Positions 52,624-61,497 of a stretch of DNA of 64,000 nt are shown piece by piece. This DNA is from Burkholderia plantarii (GTDB lineage Bacteria > Pseudomonadota > Gammaproteobacteria > Burkholderiales > Burkholderiaceae). Under the pieces are notes generated by a model that saw only the letters and a list, made by a program, of their open reading frames with translations, had not been told where the DNA came from and ran no database searches. Position 1 is the first letter of the stretch, and each line of letters starts with the position of its first letter. The stretch spans positions 1,922,001-1,986,000 of the forward strand of contig NZ_CP007213.1 in assembly GCF_001411805.1 (NCBI RefSeq). The letters run 5' to 3'. A program made the position numbers and the translations under genes.

Positions 52624-53649
52624 TCAGTAGTACAGGTAGACGTTGCCGGGGCTCACGGCCACGCTGTAGTTGCATTGCGGCGAAATCGACGAACTGGCCT
52701 TGCCGGCCTGCCAGGGCGGCGACAGCACGTTGCCGTTGGTATCCCATACCGTCACGCCGTAGAACTGCGTCATCGCCTGTGGAGGCAACTGGTTGCAGTT
52801 GCTGATGCCGTACACCTCCAGCACGCCGCCGAACACCCACTGCAACTGGCCCTGCGGCGCCGTGTTCAGCGTCACGCTGCGGCCGTTGGTGGTGTCCTGC
52901 GTGACGATCGACCACGAACCGCAATCGTAGACGCCCGTGCCGCAGAGCGAATACGTGTCGCCCACGATCTCGTCGCCCGGCGAGACGCTGGCCGGATCGG
53001 TGTGGGTGGTCGTGCCGGCCGTGCAGCAGTTCCAGCTCGCGATGGTCCAGGCGTGATCGCCGAAGCCGTTCCAGCCCAGCACCGGCTGCAGGATCGACTG
53101 CACGGTGGGCAGCTGCTCGAGCCCGGGGAAGAAGAACACCGTCTGGTTCTCGGCGTCGCCCGGCGTGGACGGCACCTTCCAGCTGGCGCGCAGCCGGCCG
53201 ACGTTGCTGCCGTTGTTGTAGTTCGCGCTCTCGATCCACCCGGTGTAGGCGGGATTCACCGTGTCGGCGGCTGCGGCCGGCTGCTGGCTCGGCGCGTTCG
53301 GCGCGATGCCGTGGCCTTGCCGGTCAAAGTGCGCGCGGCCGCATCTGGCCGCCGCGCGCACGCTGCCGTCGTGCTTGAGGATGCTGCCGTCGGCCCGCAG
53401 GCGTTCGTCCGCATGGATGGTCTGCACGCATTCGGGCGCGAAATAGCCGTTGGGCGTGACGACGTAGTCGAGCGGCACGTTCGCGGGGCGCGCGGCCGCG
53501 CTCAGTGAAGCGACGCTCGTGAGTTGCGCGGACGGCACCGCGGCATCGACGGCGTGTGCCGGCGCAGCGGCCACCGGAAGCAGACACGCCAGGGCGAGCA
53601 GCCAGGCCCGGGCAGGCCGGGCGAGAAACCGACGTTGATTGGAATTCAT
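52624..53649 (-). CDS. Secreted glutamic-peptidase-like protein
   Basis: 341 residues. Signal peptide (residues 1-33, AAAPAHA). After a propeptide-like stretch (~34-135) comes a beta-rich domain: YTGWIESANYNNGSNVGRLR, ASWKVPSTPGDAENQTVFFF, SILQPVLGWNGFGDHAWTIA, VSPGDEIVGDTYS and WVFGGVLEVYG. The order W...Q...E (Q188 and E278) is like G1/neprosin-type glutamic peptidases, so a secreted acid-active protease is my guess, not proof. Six or more cysteines in the domain could form disulfides. Convergent with the DUF2252 gene; the start is well separated from the AT-rich region beyond 53650. Confidence 0.55.
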   Translation of the reverse strand: MNSNQRRFLARPARAWLLALACLLPVAAAPAHAVDAAVPSAQLTSVASLSAAARPANVPLDYVVTPNGYFAPECVQTIHADERLRADGSILKHDGSVRAAARCGRAHFDRQGHGIAPNAPSQQPAAAADTVNPAYTGWIESANYNNGSNVGRLRASWKVPSTPGDAENQTVFFFPGLEQLPTVQSILQPVLGWNGFGDHAWTIASWNCCTAGTTTHTDPASVSPGDEIVGDTYSLCGTGVYDCGSWSIVTQDTTNGRSVTLNTAPQGQLQWVFGGVLEVYGISNCNQLPPQAMTQFYGVTVWDTNGNVLSPPWQAGKASSSISPQCNYSVAVSPGNVYLYY

Positions 53650-54320
53650 TGGGCATCCTTTGGGAATGAAGGTTTTTTGAATTGCCGCAACAAGCGAATG
53701 AGTCCAGAAATGCGCGAAACGCTTCGGGACTGGACGTCCTGCGCCCCCCTCCGGAGCCCAGGATGGCTCACACATGTACCATGCAATCAGCGCGGCGCGG
53801 AATATTATTCCGGAGTGCCCAGTAATTGAGTGAGTGGAATGAATTCGCATCACGATTGCTCAACGGTTCGTGATTATTCGAATCATAATTAATTAAAAAA
53901 TGTCGGCCGCATCTCATCACCGAGGCAACCCCATGTGTCGCGGCGGCGCGCAATCGGGATCGGACGGGCTCTGGCGGCTGGCACCCGGCAAACCGGCCAT
54001 GGGCGGCGCATTTGGCATGATTGCGAGCGATCCATGATTTCCTTTCCGGACGCGGCCCGGCCGTGACGCCCGACCGATGAGGCCGGAATGCGTCGACGCG
54101 TGACGCGGCCGGCGGTTTGCTGCGCCGCAGAACGAAACCGATCCTCGATTTCGCCAACCCCGAATGCGCCGGGCGGCGCAAACGATTATTTCGGCACGAC
54201 ACATCGTAAAAACCGGCGATATTGTGATTCTTTTTGATGGAAATTTCATGCGGCACCTCATGAAAGCCAGAATGCAATGCACAAATCGACGTAGTTTCGC
54301 GTTCCGTTGAAATATCAGGC
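53650..54320. other. A+T-richer intergenic region
   Basis: About 780 bases (53650-54432) lie between divergent genes. The stretch 53815-53900 is clearly A+T rich (AATCATAATTAATTAAAAAA near 53881) and probably carries a promoter of the minus-strand gene. Open frames here on the minus strand are not supported by ribosome sites. The composition shift suggests acquired DNA. Confidence 0.4.
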
Positions 54321-54349
54321 TTGACGATGTAAATCACGCGTGAAAATAT
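54321..54349 (+). promoter_or_regulatory. Promoter candidate for the 193-residue protein gene
   Basis: TTGACG (54321-54326), 17-base spacer, AAATAT (54344-54349). The start codon is at 54433, giving a leader of about 75 bases with GAGGAG at 54420-54425. Confidence 0.4.
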
Positions 54350-54432
54350 CGCCTCGCATTCCGAGTGCCGAACGGCCGGTGATCTGCCCGGCCGCCAATC
54401 GAACCTGACAATCCGAGAAGAGGAGTACCAAC

Positions 54433-55014
54433 ATGCCGAACTGGGTCATTACCGAACACAGCAATCCGCAGGACAAGGTGGTCGGCTATCAGAACGTGCT
54501 GCAGGCAATGCGGACCTTCGTGCGCACCGGCGGCGCGCTGGCGTGGGACATGATCAACGTCTATCGCGCCCCCATCGTGCCGAACGCGCCGGTCACCACG
54601 CTGCACTTCGCCAACAACAATTTCCAGGTCGACCAGATCAACGGCAACGTCATCAACTACAACTATCCGGCCAACATGCCGACGTTCTATGCCAGTACGT
54701 TTCCGGACGCGTTTCCCGTCGCCCCGACGGCGGTCGACCAGTCGCAGAAAACCCAGCTGCTGTTCCTGTTCGTCGAGGCCGCGCGCAGCCAGGTGATTCA
54801 GGACAAGTTCGAAGCCGCGTTCAAGTCGAGCGGCCAGGTGCCCCTGACCGATCTGGCGGTACTGGCCAAGTGCTACGACCACACCTGCCAGACCGTGGGT
54901 ATCAACACGGCCCATCCGCAGCGCCCGCTGACCTGCGCCGACTACCGGCGCTACGCGGCCACGCTGCCGGAGCGCACGCCGGACCGCGTCACGATCGAAC
55001 GCATCTGCCCGTAA
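54433..55014 (+). CDS. Unclassified 193-residue protein, faint RIP-like motif
   Basis: No signal peptide or membrane segment. A GAGGAG ribosome site is well placed. I do not recognise the family with confidence. The segment QLLFLFVEAARSQVIQDKF (E115, R118) has the E-A-A-R-x-x-x-I pattern of ribosome-inactivating protein active sites, preceded by VLQAMRTFVR, which recalls their N-terminus. However the protein is short, and the tryptophan that follows the motif in known RIPs is missing. Four cysteines lie in the last 50 residues (KCYDHTC, LTCADY, RICP). Transcribed alone; neighbours give no strong clue. Confidence 0.5.
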   Translation: MPNWVITEHSNPQDKVVGYQNVLQAMRTFVRTGGALAWDMINVYRAPIVPNAPVTTLHFANNNFQVDQINGNVINYNYPANMPTFYASTFPDAFPVAPTAVDQSQKTQLLFLFVEAARSQVIQDKFEAAFKSSGQVPLTDLAVLAKCYDHTCQTVGINTAHPQRPLTCADYRRYAATLPERTPDRVTIERICP

Positions 55015-55042
55015 GCCGCGACGGGATGGACGAGGGCGGCCG

Positions 55043-57265
55043 CTACCACTGGTAGGTCAGGCTGCCCGTCACGCTGCGGCGCTGCCCGTAGAAACATCCG
55101 CCCGCCGAGAAGCACGACGACACGTAGGTCCGGTCGAACAGGTTGTTGACGTGCGCGGCGGCGCGCCAGCCCTTCAGCGCCGGCCGCCAGGCGCGCAGGT
55201 CGTAGCCGAGCGCGAGATCGACGAGCGTCACGGCCGGCACGTCGAACGTGTTCGCCGTATCGCCGGCGCTGCGGCCCACGTAGCGCAGGCCGCCGCCGAG
55301 CGTCAGCCCGACCGGCGTCGCGTAGTTCAGCCAGACCGACGCCATCTGGCGCGGCACCGCCGGCAGGCGCTTGCCGACGCTGGCGGCGTTCGAATCCTCG
55401 GTGTCGATCGTGTCGAGCCAGGTGTAGGCGACGATCGCGTCGAGCCGGTCCATCAACTTCGCATGGGCCTCGACCTCGATGCCGCGCGAGCGCACCTGGC
55501 CCTGCTGGATGTTGCTGAACGGATGGTCGGGGTCCATCACGATCACGTTGCGTTCGTCGATGTCGAAGCCGGCCAGCGTGATCGCGGCGTTCCAGCCCGG
55601 CGGCTCGTAGCGCACGCCGATCTCGCTCTGCTTCGCGCGGGTCGGCACGAACGGCTGGCCGCCGAAATCGGTGCCGAGCGTGGGCTGGAACGAGGTGGAG
55701 TAGCTCGCGTAGGGCGACAGCCCGTTGTCGAATTCGTAGACGCCGCCGACGCGGCCCGTGAAGGCGCGATTGCTCTGCCGGTTCGCGCTGCCGCCGAGTT
55801 CGTCGTCGGTGGTGGTGCGGGTCCAGTCCTGCCGCCCGCCGAGCGTGAACGCCCAGCGCCCCACGCGGATCTGGTCCTGCACGTAGACGCCGAGCCGGTC
55901 CTCGCGCTGGCGCGAACGCTGCGCCACGGCGGGCAGCGCGAGCGGCAGGCCGTAGGACGGATTCAGATAGTCGATCGACGGTGCAAGGCCGTAGCCCGAC
56001 GCGGTGATGTCGGCGTTCTCGTGATCCCAGGCGAGCCCGGCCAGCACCGTATGCCTGAGCGGCCCCGTGCGCAGGCGCGCCTCCACCTGCTGGTCCACCG
56101 TCACGCTGTTGACCTGCTCCCGTGACCACGACGCGTCGCGGTTCAGCACGCCGGGCGTCGCGCCGAACGGCGACGAGAAGTCGATGGCCACGCCGCGGAA
56201 ATCCACGCCGAGATGCGTGTAGCGCACGTTCTGCCGAATCGTCCAGGTGTCGTCGAAACGATGCTCGAACGCGTAGCCGAGCAGGTACTGGCGGCGGTCG
56301 TAGCCGTCGAAATCGGGCTCGCCCGGGAAAAAGCGGGTGGGAATCCGGCCCGCCGGCCCCGCCGTCAGGGTGCCCGCGGCCGGCAGCCAGCCCGGGAACG
56401 TATTGGCAGGATCGTTCTGGTAGAGGCCGAACGCGGTCAGCTTCGTGCTCGCGTCCGGTTTCCATTGCAGCGTCGGCGCCACCACGATGCGCTGTTCCTT
56501 GCCGTGATCGGTCTGCTCGTCGTCGCGGCGCGCCATCGCATTGAGGCGGTACGCCCAGACGCCGTCGTCGGTGAGCGGGCCGCCGAAATCGAGCGAGCCC
56601 TGCGCCCGCCCGCGGCTGCCGGTTTCCACGGCGAGCTCGTGATACGGCTTCGCGGTGGGGAGCTTGCTCGTCAGGTTGACGATGCCGCCCGGGCTGGCCT
56701 GCCCGTACAGCACCGAGGCCGGGCCATGCAGCACCTCGATGCGCTGCAGCACCGACGGATCGATCACCGGCGCCGCCCAACTGATGCCCATCGGCAGCGG
56801 CAGGCCGTCGAGGAACTGCGGGCTCGTGGCCGCCGCCGCAAATCCGCCGAAGCCGCGCAGGAATACGCTCTCCAGCACGCCGCCAATGCGGCTGTCCGCG
56901 TAGACGCCGGACGTGTAGCGCAGGCCGTCGCCGACGCTGTGCACGTTCTGCTGATCCATCTGGTCGCGCGTGACCACCGACACCGCCTGCGGAATCTCGC
57001 TGATCGGCGTATCCGTTTTGGTGGCCGTGCGCGTGACGTGCGCCACCACGCCGGCCACCGGCGTCACGCCCGTCTCGCGCGCGGCGTTGACGGCGACGGG
57101 CGCGAGCACCGTGACGCCGCCGGCATCCGCGCCGGCGGACTGCGCCAGGCAGATCCGGCTGACGCCGACCAGTGCCAGCAGCAGCGGCAATTGTTTCGGC
57201 CGGCAACGCAATGCCGGAAGGGCGGCGCCGGCGGAAGCGGGCGACGGATGCAGATGGATGGACAT
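55043..57265 (-). CDS. TonB-dependent siderophore receptor (ferrichrome/FhuA type)
   Basis: 740 residues. Signal peptide (~1-42), plug (~80-200: TDTPISEIPQAVSVVTRDQM, HSVGDGLRYTSGVYADSRIG, LQRIEVLHGPASVLYGQASP) and barrel ending GSLTYQW. The LRYTSGVY and ASVLYGQASPGGIVNLTSK features are typical of siderophore receptors of the TIGR01783 type. The Fur box 57381-57399 lies about 115 bases upstream. A loop with CFSAGGCF near the C-terminus is seen in several homologues. It is encoded alone, convergent with the 193-residue gene, so inner-membrane uptake components must be elsewhere. Confidence 0.92.
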   Translation of the reverse strand: MSIHLHPSPASAGAALPALRCRPKQLPLLLALVGVSRICLAQSAGADAGGVTVLAPVAVNAARETGVTPVAGVVAHVTRTATKTDTPISEIPQAVSVVTRDQMDQQNVHSVGDGLRYTSGVYADSRIGGVLESVFLRGFGGFAAAATSPQFLDGLPLPMGISWAAPVIDPSVLQRIEVLHGPASVLYGQASPGGIVNLTSKLPTAKPYHELAVETGSRGRAQGSLDFGGPLTDDGVWAYRLNAMARRDDEQTDHGKEQRIVVAPTLQWKPDASTKLTAFGLYQNDPANTFPGWLPAAGTLTAGPAGRIPTRFFPGEPDFDGYDRRQYLLGYAFEHRFDDTWTIRQNVRYTHLGVDFRGVAIDFSSPFGATPGVLNRDASWSREQVNSVTVDQQVEARLRTGPLRHTVLAGLAWDHENADITASGYGLAPSIDYLNPSYGLPLALPAVAQRSRQREDRLGVYVQDQIRVGRWAFTLGGRQDWTRTTTDDELGGSANRQSNRAFTGRVGGVYEFDNGLSPYASYSTSFQPTLGTDFGGQPFVPTRAKQSEIGVRYEPPGWNAAITLAGFDIDERNVIVMDPDHPFSNIQQGQVRSRGIEVEAHAKLMDRLDAIVAYTWLDTIDTEDSNAASVGKRLPAVPRQMASVWLNYATPVGLTLGGGLRYVGRSAGDTANTFDVPAVTLVDLALGYDLRAWRPALKGWRAAAHVNNLFDRTYVSSCFSAGGCFYGQRRSVTGSLTYQW

Positions 57266-57380
57266 GGACTCTCGCGCGGTAGGCCTGCCGGATCAGACGC
57301 GGGAACCGGCGGCCCGTTCTTGGGCCCGCGTCCCAGCCCGCTTCTCACGTATTCCTGTCCGGCATGGATTGTTTGGTAAC

Positions 57381-57399
57381 GAGATTCATTCTCGTTATC
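57381..57399. promoter_or_regulatory. Fur box of the siderophore receptor gene
   Basis: Bases 57381-57399 match GATAATGATAATCATTATC at 13 of 19 positions. It is part of a perfect 8-5-8 palindrome TAACGAGA-TTCAT-TCTCGTTA (57377-57397). Upstream of the minus-strand receptor gene, so repression by Fur under iron excess is expected. Confidence 0.75.
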
Positions 57400-57455
57400 G
57401 AGCCAGGTGACGTAAATGCCTTCGCGGTTACGGCAGCGGTGCGTGTGGCGCAACG

Positions 57456-57746
57456 ATGATCGGGTTCACGCAACTCGTGGCAGAGGGGGCAACAGCCAAG
57501 GGGCTGCCGCTAGAGCCGTTCACCGTCCTTGACCTGCGCCGCACCGGGTCGACGCCGTTGAACGAAATCGGCTTCAATCGCGACTGGATCGAGAAGTGCC
57601 TGGCGCACGAGGACGGACGTTCCTCGCGATCGGTCTACGACAAGGCCGAATGCGCGGAGCAATGGCGCCACATGCTGCGAGAGTGGGCCCGCCTGATCGA
57701 TGCCTGGCGCGACGGGCAGGCCTATCGGATCCAGGATGAGCCGTGA
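57456..57746 (+). pseudogene. C-terminal remnant of a P4-type tyrosine recombinase
   Basis: 96 residues equal to the end of a phage/island integrase: PFTVLDLRRTGSTPLNEIGF carries the catalytic R (in HxLRRT position, but H is replaced by V-L-D), NRDWIEKCLAHEDGRSSRSV the H/E motif, and VYDKAECAEQWRHMLREWAR the nucleophile Tyr. The N-terminal two thirds, including the first catalytic Arg, are missing, so it cannot be active. The DNA right of it is less G+C biased. It marks the edge or scar of a genomic island. No tRNA attachment site was seen next to it. Confidence 0.82.
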
Positions 57747-57852
57747 CTGACCTGCCTGACGCTCCAGGGCCGGAAAGGGCGCCGTGCATGTTTCATTCCA
57801 GACAATGATATGTTCCGGCCAGTTGGATCTCTTTCATCGCGTGGAATATTGA

Positions 57853-58764
57853 ATGGACAGACTGGAAGCAATGTCGATCGTGCTGCTCACGATCGAAAAA
57901 GGTAGTCTCACCGCGGCCGCGAAGGCCCTGAACATGCCGCTCCCGACAGTTAGCCGGAAGGTCACGGAACTCGAGGAGTACCTTGGCACGAAGTTGCTGC
58001 ATCGTTCGACGCGCAAGCTGACCTTGACCGATGCCGGCCGGGCTTACGTCGAGTCGGCCAAACGCGTCATGGAAGACATCGAGGAAATCGAACGAACTGC
58101 GGCCGGCGAGTACACCACTCCACGGGGAGAACTGGTTCTCACCGCGCCGGTGCTGTTTGGCCATATGTACATCTTGCCCATTGTCACGGACTTCCTGGCT
58201 GCCTATCCCGAGATCAACGTCCGGTTGGTTCTCTCCGATCGGAACCTTCATCTCTACGATGACCACGTTGACATGGCAGTCCGCATCGGCACCTTGCCGG
58301 ACAGCAACATGATCGCAACCCGTGTTGGCGCGATGGATACACTGGTGTGTGCTTCGCCGGACCTGCTTGCTGCGCACGGCAAGCCAAGACACCCGAGTGA
58401 CCTGGAAAAGCTTCCGTGCGTTGTCTTCGCTGGCCCTTCCACCGCGACATGGTGGTTTCGGGATCCGGCGACCAAACGTGATTTCAGCGTCAACATCATC
58501 CCGCGCCTGTCAGTGACCACCGCCGAGGCCGCGGTACAGGCTGCGCTCCGTCGCACCGGTTTGACGAGGGTGTACCGCTACCACTGCGATGCTGCGCTCC
58601 GCACTGGGGAGCTTGTTCACGTCCTTCCGAGGTTCGATGTCGAGTCGATACCCGTCAGTCTCGTGCATGGGGAGCGCGGGCTGTTGCCGCTCAAGATGAG
58701 AGTCTTCCTCGACTTCGCGGTCGACCGGTTGCGGTCGGCCATGTCGGAGCTGGGCAAGACCTGA
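57853..58764 (+). CDS. LysR-family regulator
   Basis: 303 residues. HTH (MSIVLLTIEKGSLTAAAKAL, NMPLPTVSRKVTELEEYLGT) and a LysR substrate-binding domain (GHMYILPIVTDFLAAYPEIN, DMAVRIGTLPDSNMIATRVG), of the CrgA/DNA-binding subtype common in Burkholderia. Co-directional with the CMD pair 160 bases downstream, so it may control them, but no divergent partner exists. Composition is less G+C rich than the left of the window. Confidence 0.9.
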   Translation: MDRLEAMSIVLLTIEKGSLTAAAKALNMPLPTVSRKVTELEEYLGTKLLHRSTRKLTLTDAGRAYVESAKRVMEDIEEIERTAAGEYTTPRGELVLTAPVLFGHMYILPIVTDFLAAYPEINVRLVLSDRNLHLYDDHVDMAVRIGTLPDSNMIATRVGAMDTLVCASPDLLAAHGKPRHPSDLEKLPCVVFAGPSTATWWFRDPATKRDFSVNIIPRLSVTTAEAAVQAALRRTGLTRVYRYHCDAALRTGELVHVLPRFDVESIPVSLVHGERGLLPLKMRVFLDFAVDRLRSAMSELGKT

Positions 58765-58923
58765 CGGGCGTTCGCTCTACCGAATACGCCGCTTTTCCGC
58801 CCCCTCGATCCTTTCATTCTACGGAAGGCTGGTTCTTGAAAATAGCCAATTATTATCTTTGACGGAAGTCCCTACTATCTCTCCTACCGAAGCCACGGTG
58901 GCTCGGATTCACGGAGAAATCTC

Positions 58924-59481
58924 ATGTCCCGCCTTCCCATCCCCTCGAAAGACGCAGCGCCCGCCAAAGCGCAACCGTTCCTCGCGAACTACGAAAAAGT
59001 GCTCGGCGTGATCCCGAACTTCTTCGCGCTGATCTCGCAATCCCCCGACGCACTGAAGGCGATCGCCGACATGCACGGCGCGCTCGGCAAGAGCCTGGGT
59101 CACAAGACCCGCGAACGCATCCACGTGATGACCGCCGAAGTGAACGGCTGCAACTACTGCCTGTCCGCGCACACGTATTTCGGCGCGAAGCTGCAAGGTC
59201 TGACGCCGGAAGACATGGAACTCAACCGTAGCGGCCATTCGACAGACCCGAAGGCAGACGCCGCGCTGCAGTTCGCCTACAAGATCGCGACGTCGCGCGG
59301 TCACATCGAAGACGCGGACGTCGAGGCCGTGCGTGCCGCCGGCTTCAGCGACGAGCAGATCGTCGACATCGTCGCCGAAACCGCGTTTAGCTTCATCACG
59401 AACCTGTTCAACAACACGTTCAAGACCGACATCGACGCGACGTTCCCGCCGCTGCAAACCCGGGCTCGCCAGGCCGCCTGA
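58924..59481 (+). CDS. Carboxymuconolactone decarboxylase (AhpD-like) family protein
   Basis: 185 residues, helical CMD/AhpD fold. The redox motif C76-x2-C79-x3-H83 (NGCNYCLSAH) is intact, as in alkylhydroperoxidase D and related peroxidase-associated proteins. No signal peptide. Followed by a second, diverged copy 146 bases downstream (59628-60194) whose first Cys is Ser. Possible roles: thiol-based peroxide detoxification or an aromatic-degradation step; the LysR gene upstream suggests inducible expression. Confidence 0.9.
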   Translation: MSRLPIPSKDAAPAKAQPFLANYEKVLGVIPNFFALISQSPDALKAIADMHGALGKSLGHKTRERIHVMTAEVNGCNYCLSAHTYFGAKLQGLTPEDMELNRSGHSTDPKADAALQFAYKIATSRGHIEDADVEAVRAAGFSDEQIVDIVAETAFSFITNLFNNTFKTDIDATFPPLQTRARQAA

Positions 59482-59627
59482 GGTCCGGCCGCATGGCCGA
59501 TGGATGGTCGCCCCGATCCGGCCACACGCGGCCTGTCGTGCGCGCGTGGTCAGTCGGAACACTTCTTCGATGCAACACGCCGGATTGTCGTGTCTACCGG
59601 ACGCTTCGATTCGTGAGGGAATCGCCG

Positions 59628-60194
59628 ATGTCTCGCTTGCACATCCCTACGCGCGATGAAGCGCCAGCCGATAGCAAACCGATACTGGACATCGTCTATC
59701 AAAAGCTGGGCGTCGTGCCGAATCTTTACCGCCTGATCGGCAGTAGCCCGGCTGCGCTGGCAGCGTTCGCCGCTTTCCAGGACGGTCTGTCGAAGACACT
59801 CGATCCCGGAAACCGCGAGCGAATCGCGCTGGTCGTTGCCCAAATCAATGGTTCGGATTACTGCCTGTCCGCCCATGGCTATCTGGCGATCAACTTTGCC
59901 AGGTTGTCTCCCGACGAAATTGCGCGCAATCGGGGTGGTGGCGCTAAGGACCCTAAGGCCGCGGCACTGGTGAAATTCGCCGCGCGAGTCGCCGAGCAGC
60001 GCGGCCATATTGTCGATGCCGATGTCTTGGCGGTGAGGCAGGCAGGTTTCAACGACGCGCAGATTGTCGAGATCGTTGCGCAGGTGGCCGTGAACGTTTT
60101 CACGAACTACCTGAACGAAGTGGCCAGAACCCGTATCGACTTTCCAGTCGCGCCGAGCCTGGCACCCCGAGCGCAAGCAACAGCGGCTGGATGA
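59628..60194 (+). CDS. CMD/AhpD-like protein lacking the first redox Cys
   Basis: 188 residues, same fold and numbering as the protein before it, but the motif reads S76-D-Y-C79-L-S-A-H83 (NGSDYCLSAH). The first Cys of CxxC is lost, so disulfide-based peroxidase chemistry is unlikely; it may only bind a ligand or pair with the intact paralogue. The ATG at 59628 follows a GAGGGA site. Three bases after its stop comes the next gene, so they share a transcript. Confidence 0.88.
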   Translation: MSRLHIPTRDEAPADSKPILDIVYQKLGVVPNLYRLIGSSPAALAAFAAFQDGLSKTLDPGNRERIALVVAQINGSDYCLSAHGYLAINFARLSPDEIARNRGGGAKDPKAAALVKFAARVAEQRGHIVDADVLAVRQAGFNDAQIVEIVAQVAVNVFTNYLNEVARTRIDFPVAPSLAPRAQATAAG

Positions 60195-60197
60195 GTG

Positions 60198-60992
60198 ATG
60201 GACCATCCACACTTTATCGATCCCCGCGTGGCGAAGGGGCGAGCACGAATTATCTCGGAGGCGACCTCGCAGTTCACGTTCCTCCGGGTATTCGACGGCA
60301 CGATCAAGCGCATCTCGAAGCAGTGGCAACCGGGAATGAGCGGCAGAAAAGCCTTCCGCTACATGGAGCGCGTTCTGAAGCCCGAACTCGACAGGCACCT
60401 CATCCCGTTTCCGCTGATACGTCTTGGCGAAATGACCCTGTACTGCGGGCTGTTCGAGCAGCGCGGTGCTACCGGCGGGCTGGATTTTTTCTTCTTCGTC
60501 TGTTCGTCGGCTGTTCGGCCGGAAGACGGTCTGATGTACCGGATCGAGGTGAGCCAGCATGCAATGCAACGGATCATCGAGCGGACGGGCCGCACCGGCG
60601 AGGACGAGATTCGCGCGCGCCTCTATACCGCCATGGCGAATATCTACTGGTTGCAGCCATGGATCTATCGGGACAAATGGCTGCAGTTGGGGCTGGTGTG
60701 TGAGGAGGGTGTGTTCGTCGGTGAAGTGCAAGATGACTGCTACAGCATCAGGACTTTCATCCCGGCGATCGACAACGGCAGACCGTCACGATGGCGCGAT
60801 TTGCATGCCGATCTGTGGCCCCGGATCCAGCGACGCCTTCCCCTCGACAAGACGTACGAAGCGGATCAAGGCGCGATTGGCGACTGGTACTTCTTTGCGG
60901 ATGGGCTGACCCGGCGTCACGCCTTTCTGCTGAGGCCCTATGTGCCCGGACACGATTATCTCGCCGCAGCATGGGCGAGTCGCCCGGTTTGA
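60198..60992 (+). CDS. Hypothetical protein
   Basis: 264 residues. Almost no gap behind the second CMD gene, so it belongs to the same operon. A GTG at 60195 immediately before the ATG is an alternative start. No signal peptide or membrane segment. Some conserved-looking stretches: YCGLFEQRGATGGLDFFFFV, RIEVSQHAMQRIIERTGRTG and DLHADLWPRIQRRLPLDKTY; the central QHAMQRIIERTG looks helical and basic. I do not recognise the family. Codon use fits the less G+C-biased right end. Confidence 0.65.
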   Translation: MDHPHFIDPRVAKGRARIISEATSQFTFLRVFDGTIKRISKQWQPGMSGRKAFRYMERVLKPELDRHLIPFPLIRLGEMTLYCGLFEQRGATGGLDFFFFVCSSAVRPEDGLMYRIEVSQHAMQRIIERTGRTGEDEIRARLYTAMANIYWLQPWIYRDKWLQLGLVCEEGVFVGEVQDDCYSIRTFIPAIDNGRPSRWRDLHADLWPRIQRRLPLDKTYEADQGAIGDWYFFADGLTRRHAFLLRPYVPGHDYLAAAWASRPV

Positions 60993-61066
60993 TCTGGAAA
61001 ATATTCAAGGGATCACTATCAACGACTACCGTAAGTGTGGGGCCGATACCGTCTTGACGGCGTGAG

Positions 61067-61288
61067 TTACCGGTTTCCCCAACGATTGGACGCCATGCGC
61101 AGCAGCGTGGCATTGGCCGCACGCAGATCGAACCGATCGGCATCGAAGCCGGGGCCAACCCGGTTTCGGTAATGTTCTGCCTCTTCGCTATTCGGATCGT
61201 TGGATAGCGTGTTCAGGAACGCGTCGTAGCCAGGCGGGCCGCCCACGTCTTCTGGCGGGCACGCGCGAGCACCATCGATGATGCCGCT
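61067..61288 (-). pseudogene. C-terminal remnant of a pRiA4b ORF-3 family protein
   Basis: The minus-strand frame ending at 61067 reads GIIDGARACPPEDVGGPPGY and continues YDAFLNTLSNDPNSEEAEHY and FDADRFDLRAANATLLRMAS, which is the conserved end of the pRiA4b ORF-3 family (typical CPPEDVGG motif). An in-frame TGA at 61289-61291 interrupts it directly upstream, and the N-terminal half is not found. These proteins are linked to plasmids and IS elements. Supports the view that this end of the window is a scar of acquired DNA. Confidence 0.65.
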
Positions 61289-61497
61289 TCAGGGCGAAGT
61301 GCCGGCCGGTGGCGCAGCGTGGTCCGCACCGCCGGTACCGTTGTGCTTGCCGCCGAACCCGCCCTACGCGGAAGTATGGCGCTGTAGTTGCCGTGGCGCC
61401 TTCCGATGGCCGGTCGCTCACGCTTGCCCGCCTGCGCCTCGCCTCGGATTCCCCATTCAGAGGCAGCGGGATATCGTCGTGCCGTGAATGGCGAGGC
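61289..61497. other. Intergenic, no gene seen
   Basis: Together with 60993-61066 this fills the gap between the hypothetical gene and the amidohydrolase. Besides the pRiA4b ORF-3 remnant I find no gene, repeat or terminator. Confidence 0.4.

Noticed and set aside
54000..54320. Minus-strand open frames upstream of the 193-residue protein
   Set aside because: They lack ribosome sites and cross an A+T-rich promoter region; not supported.
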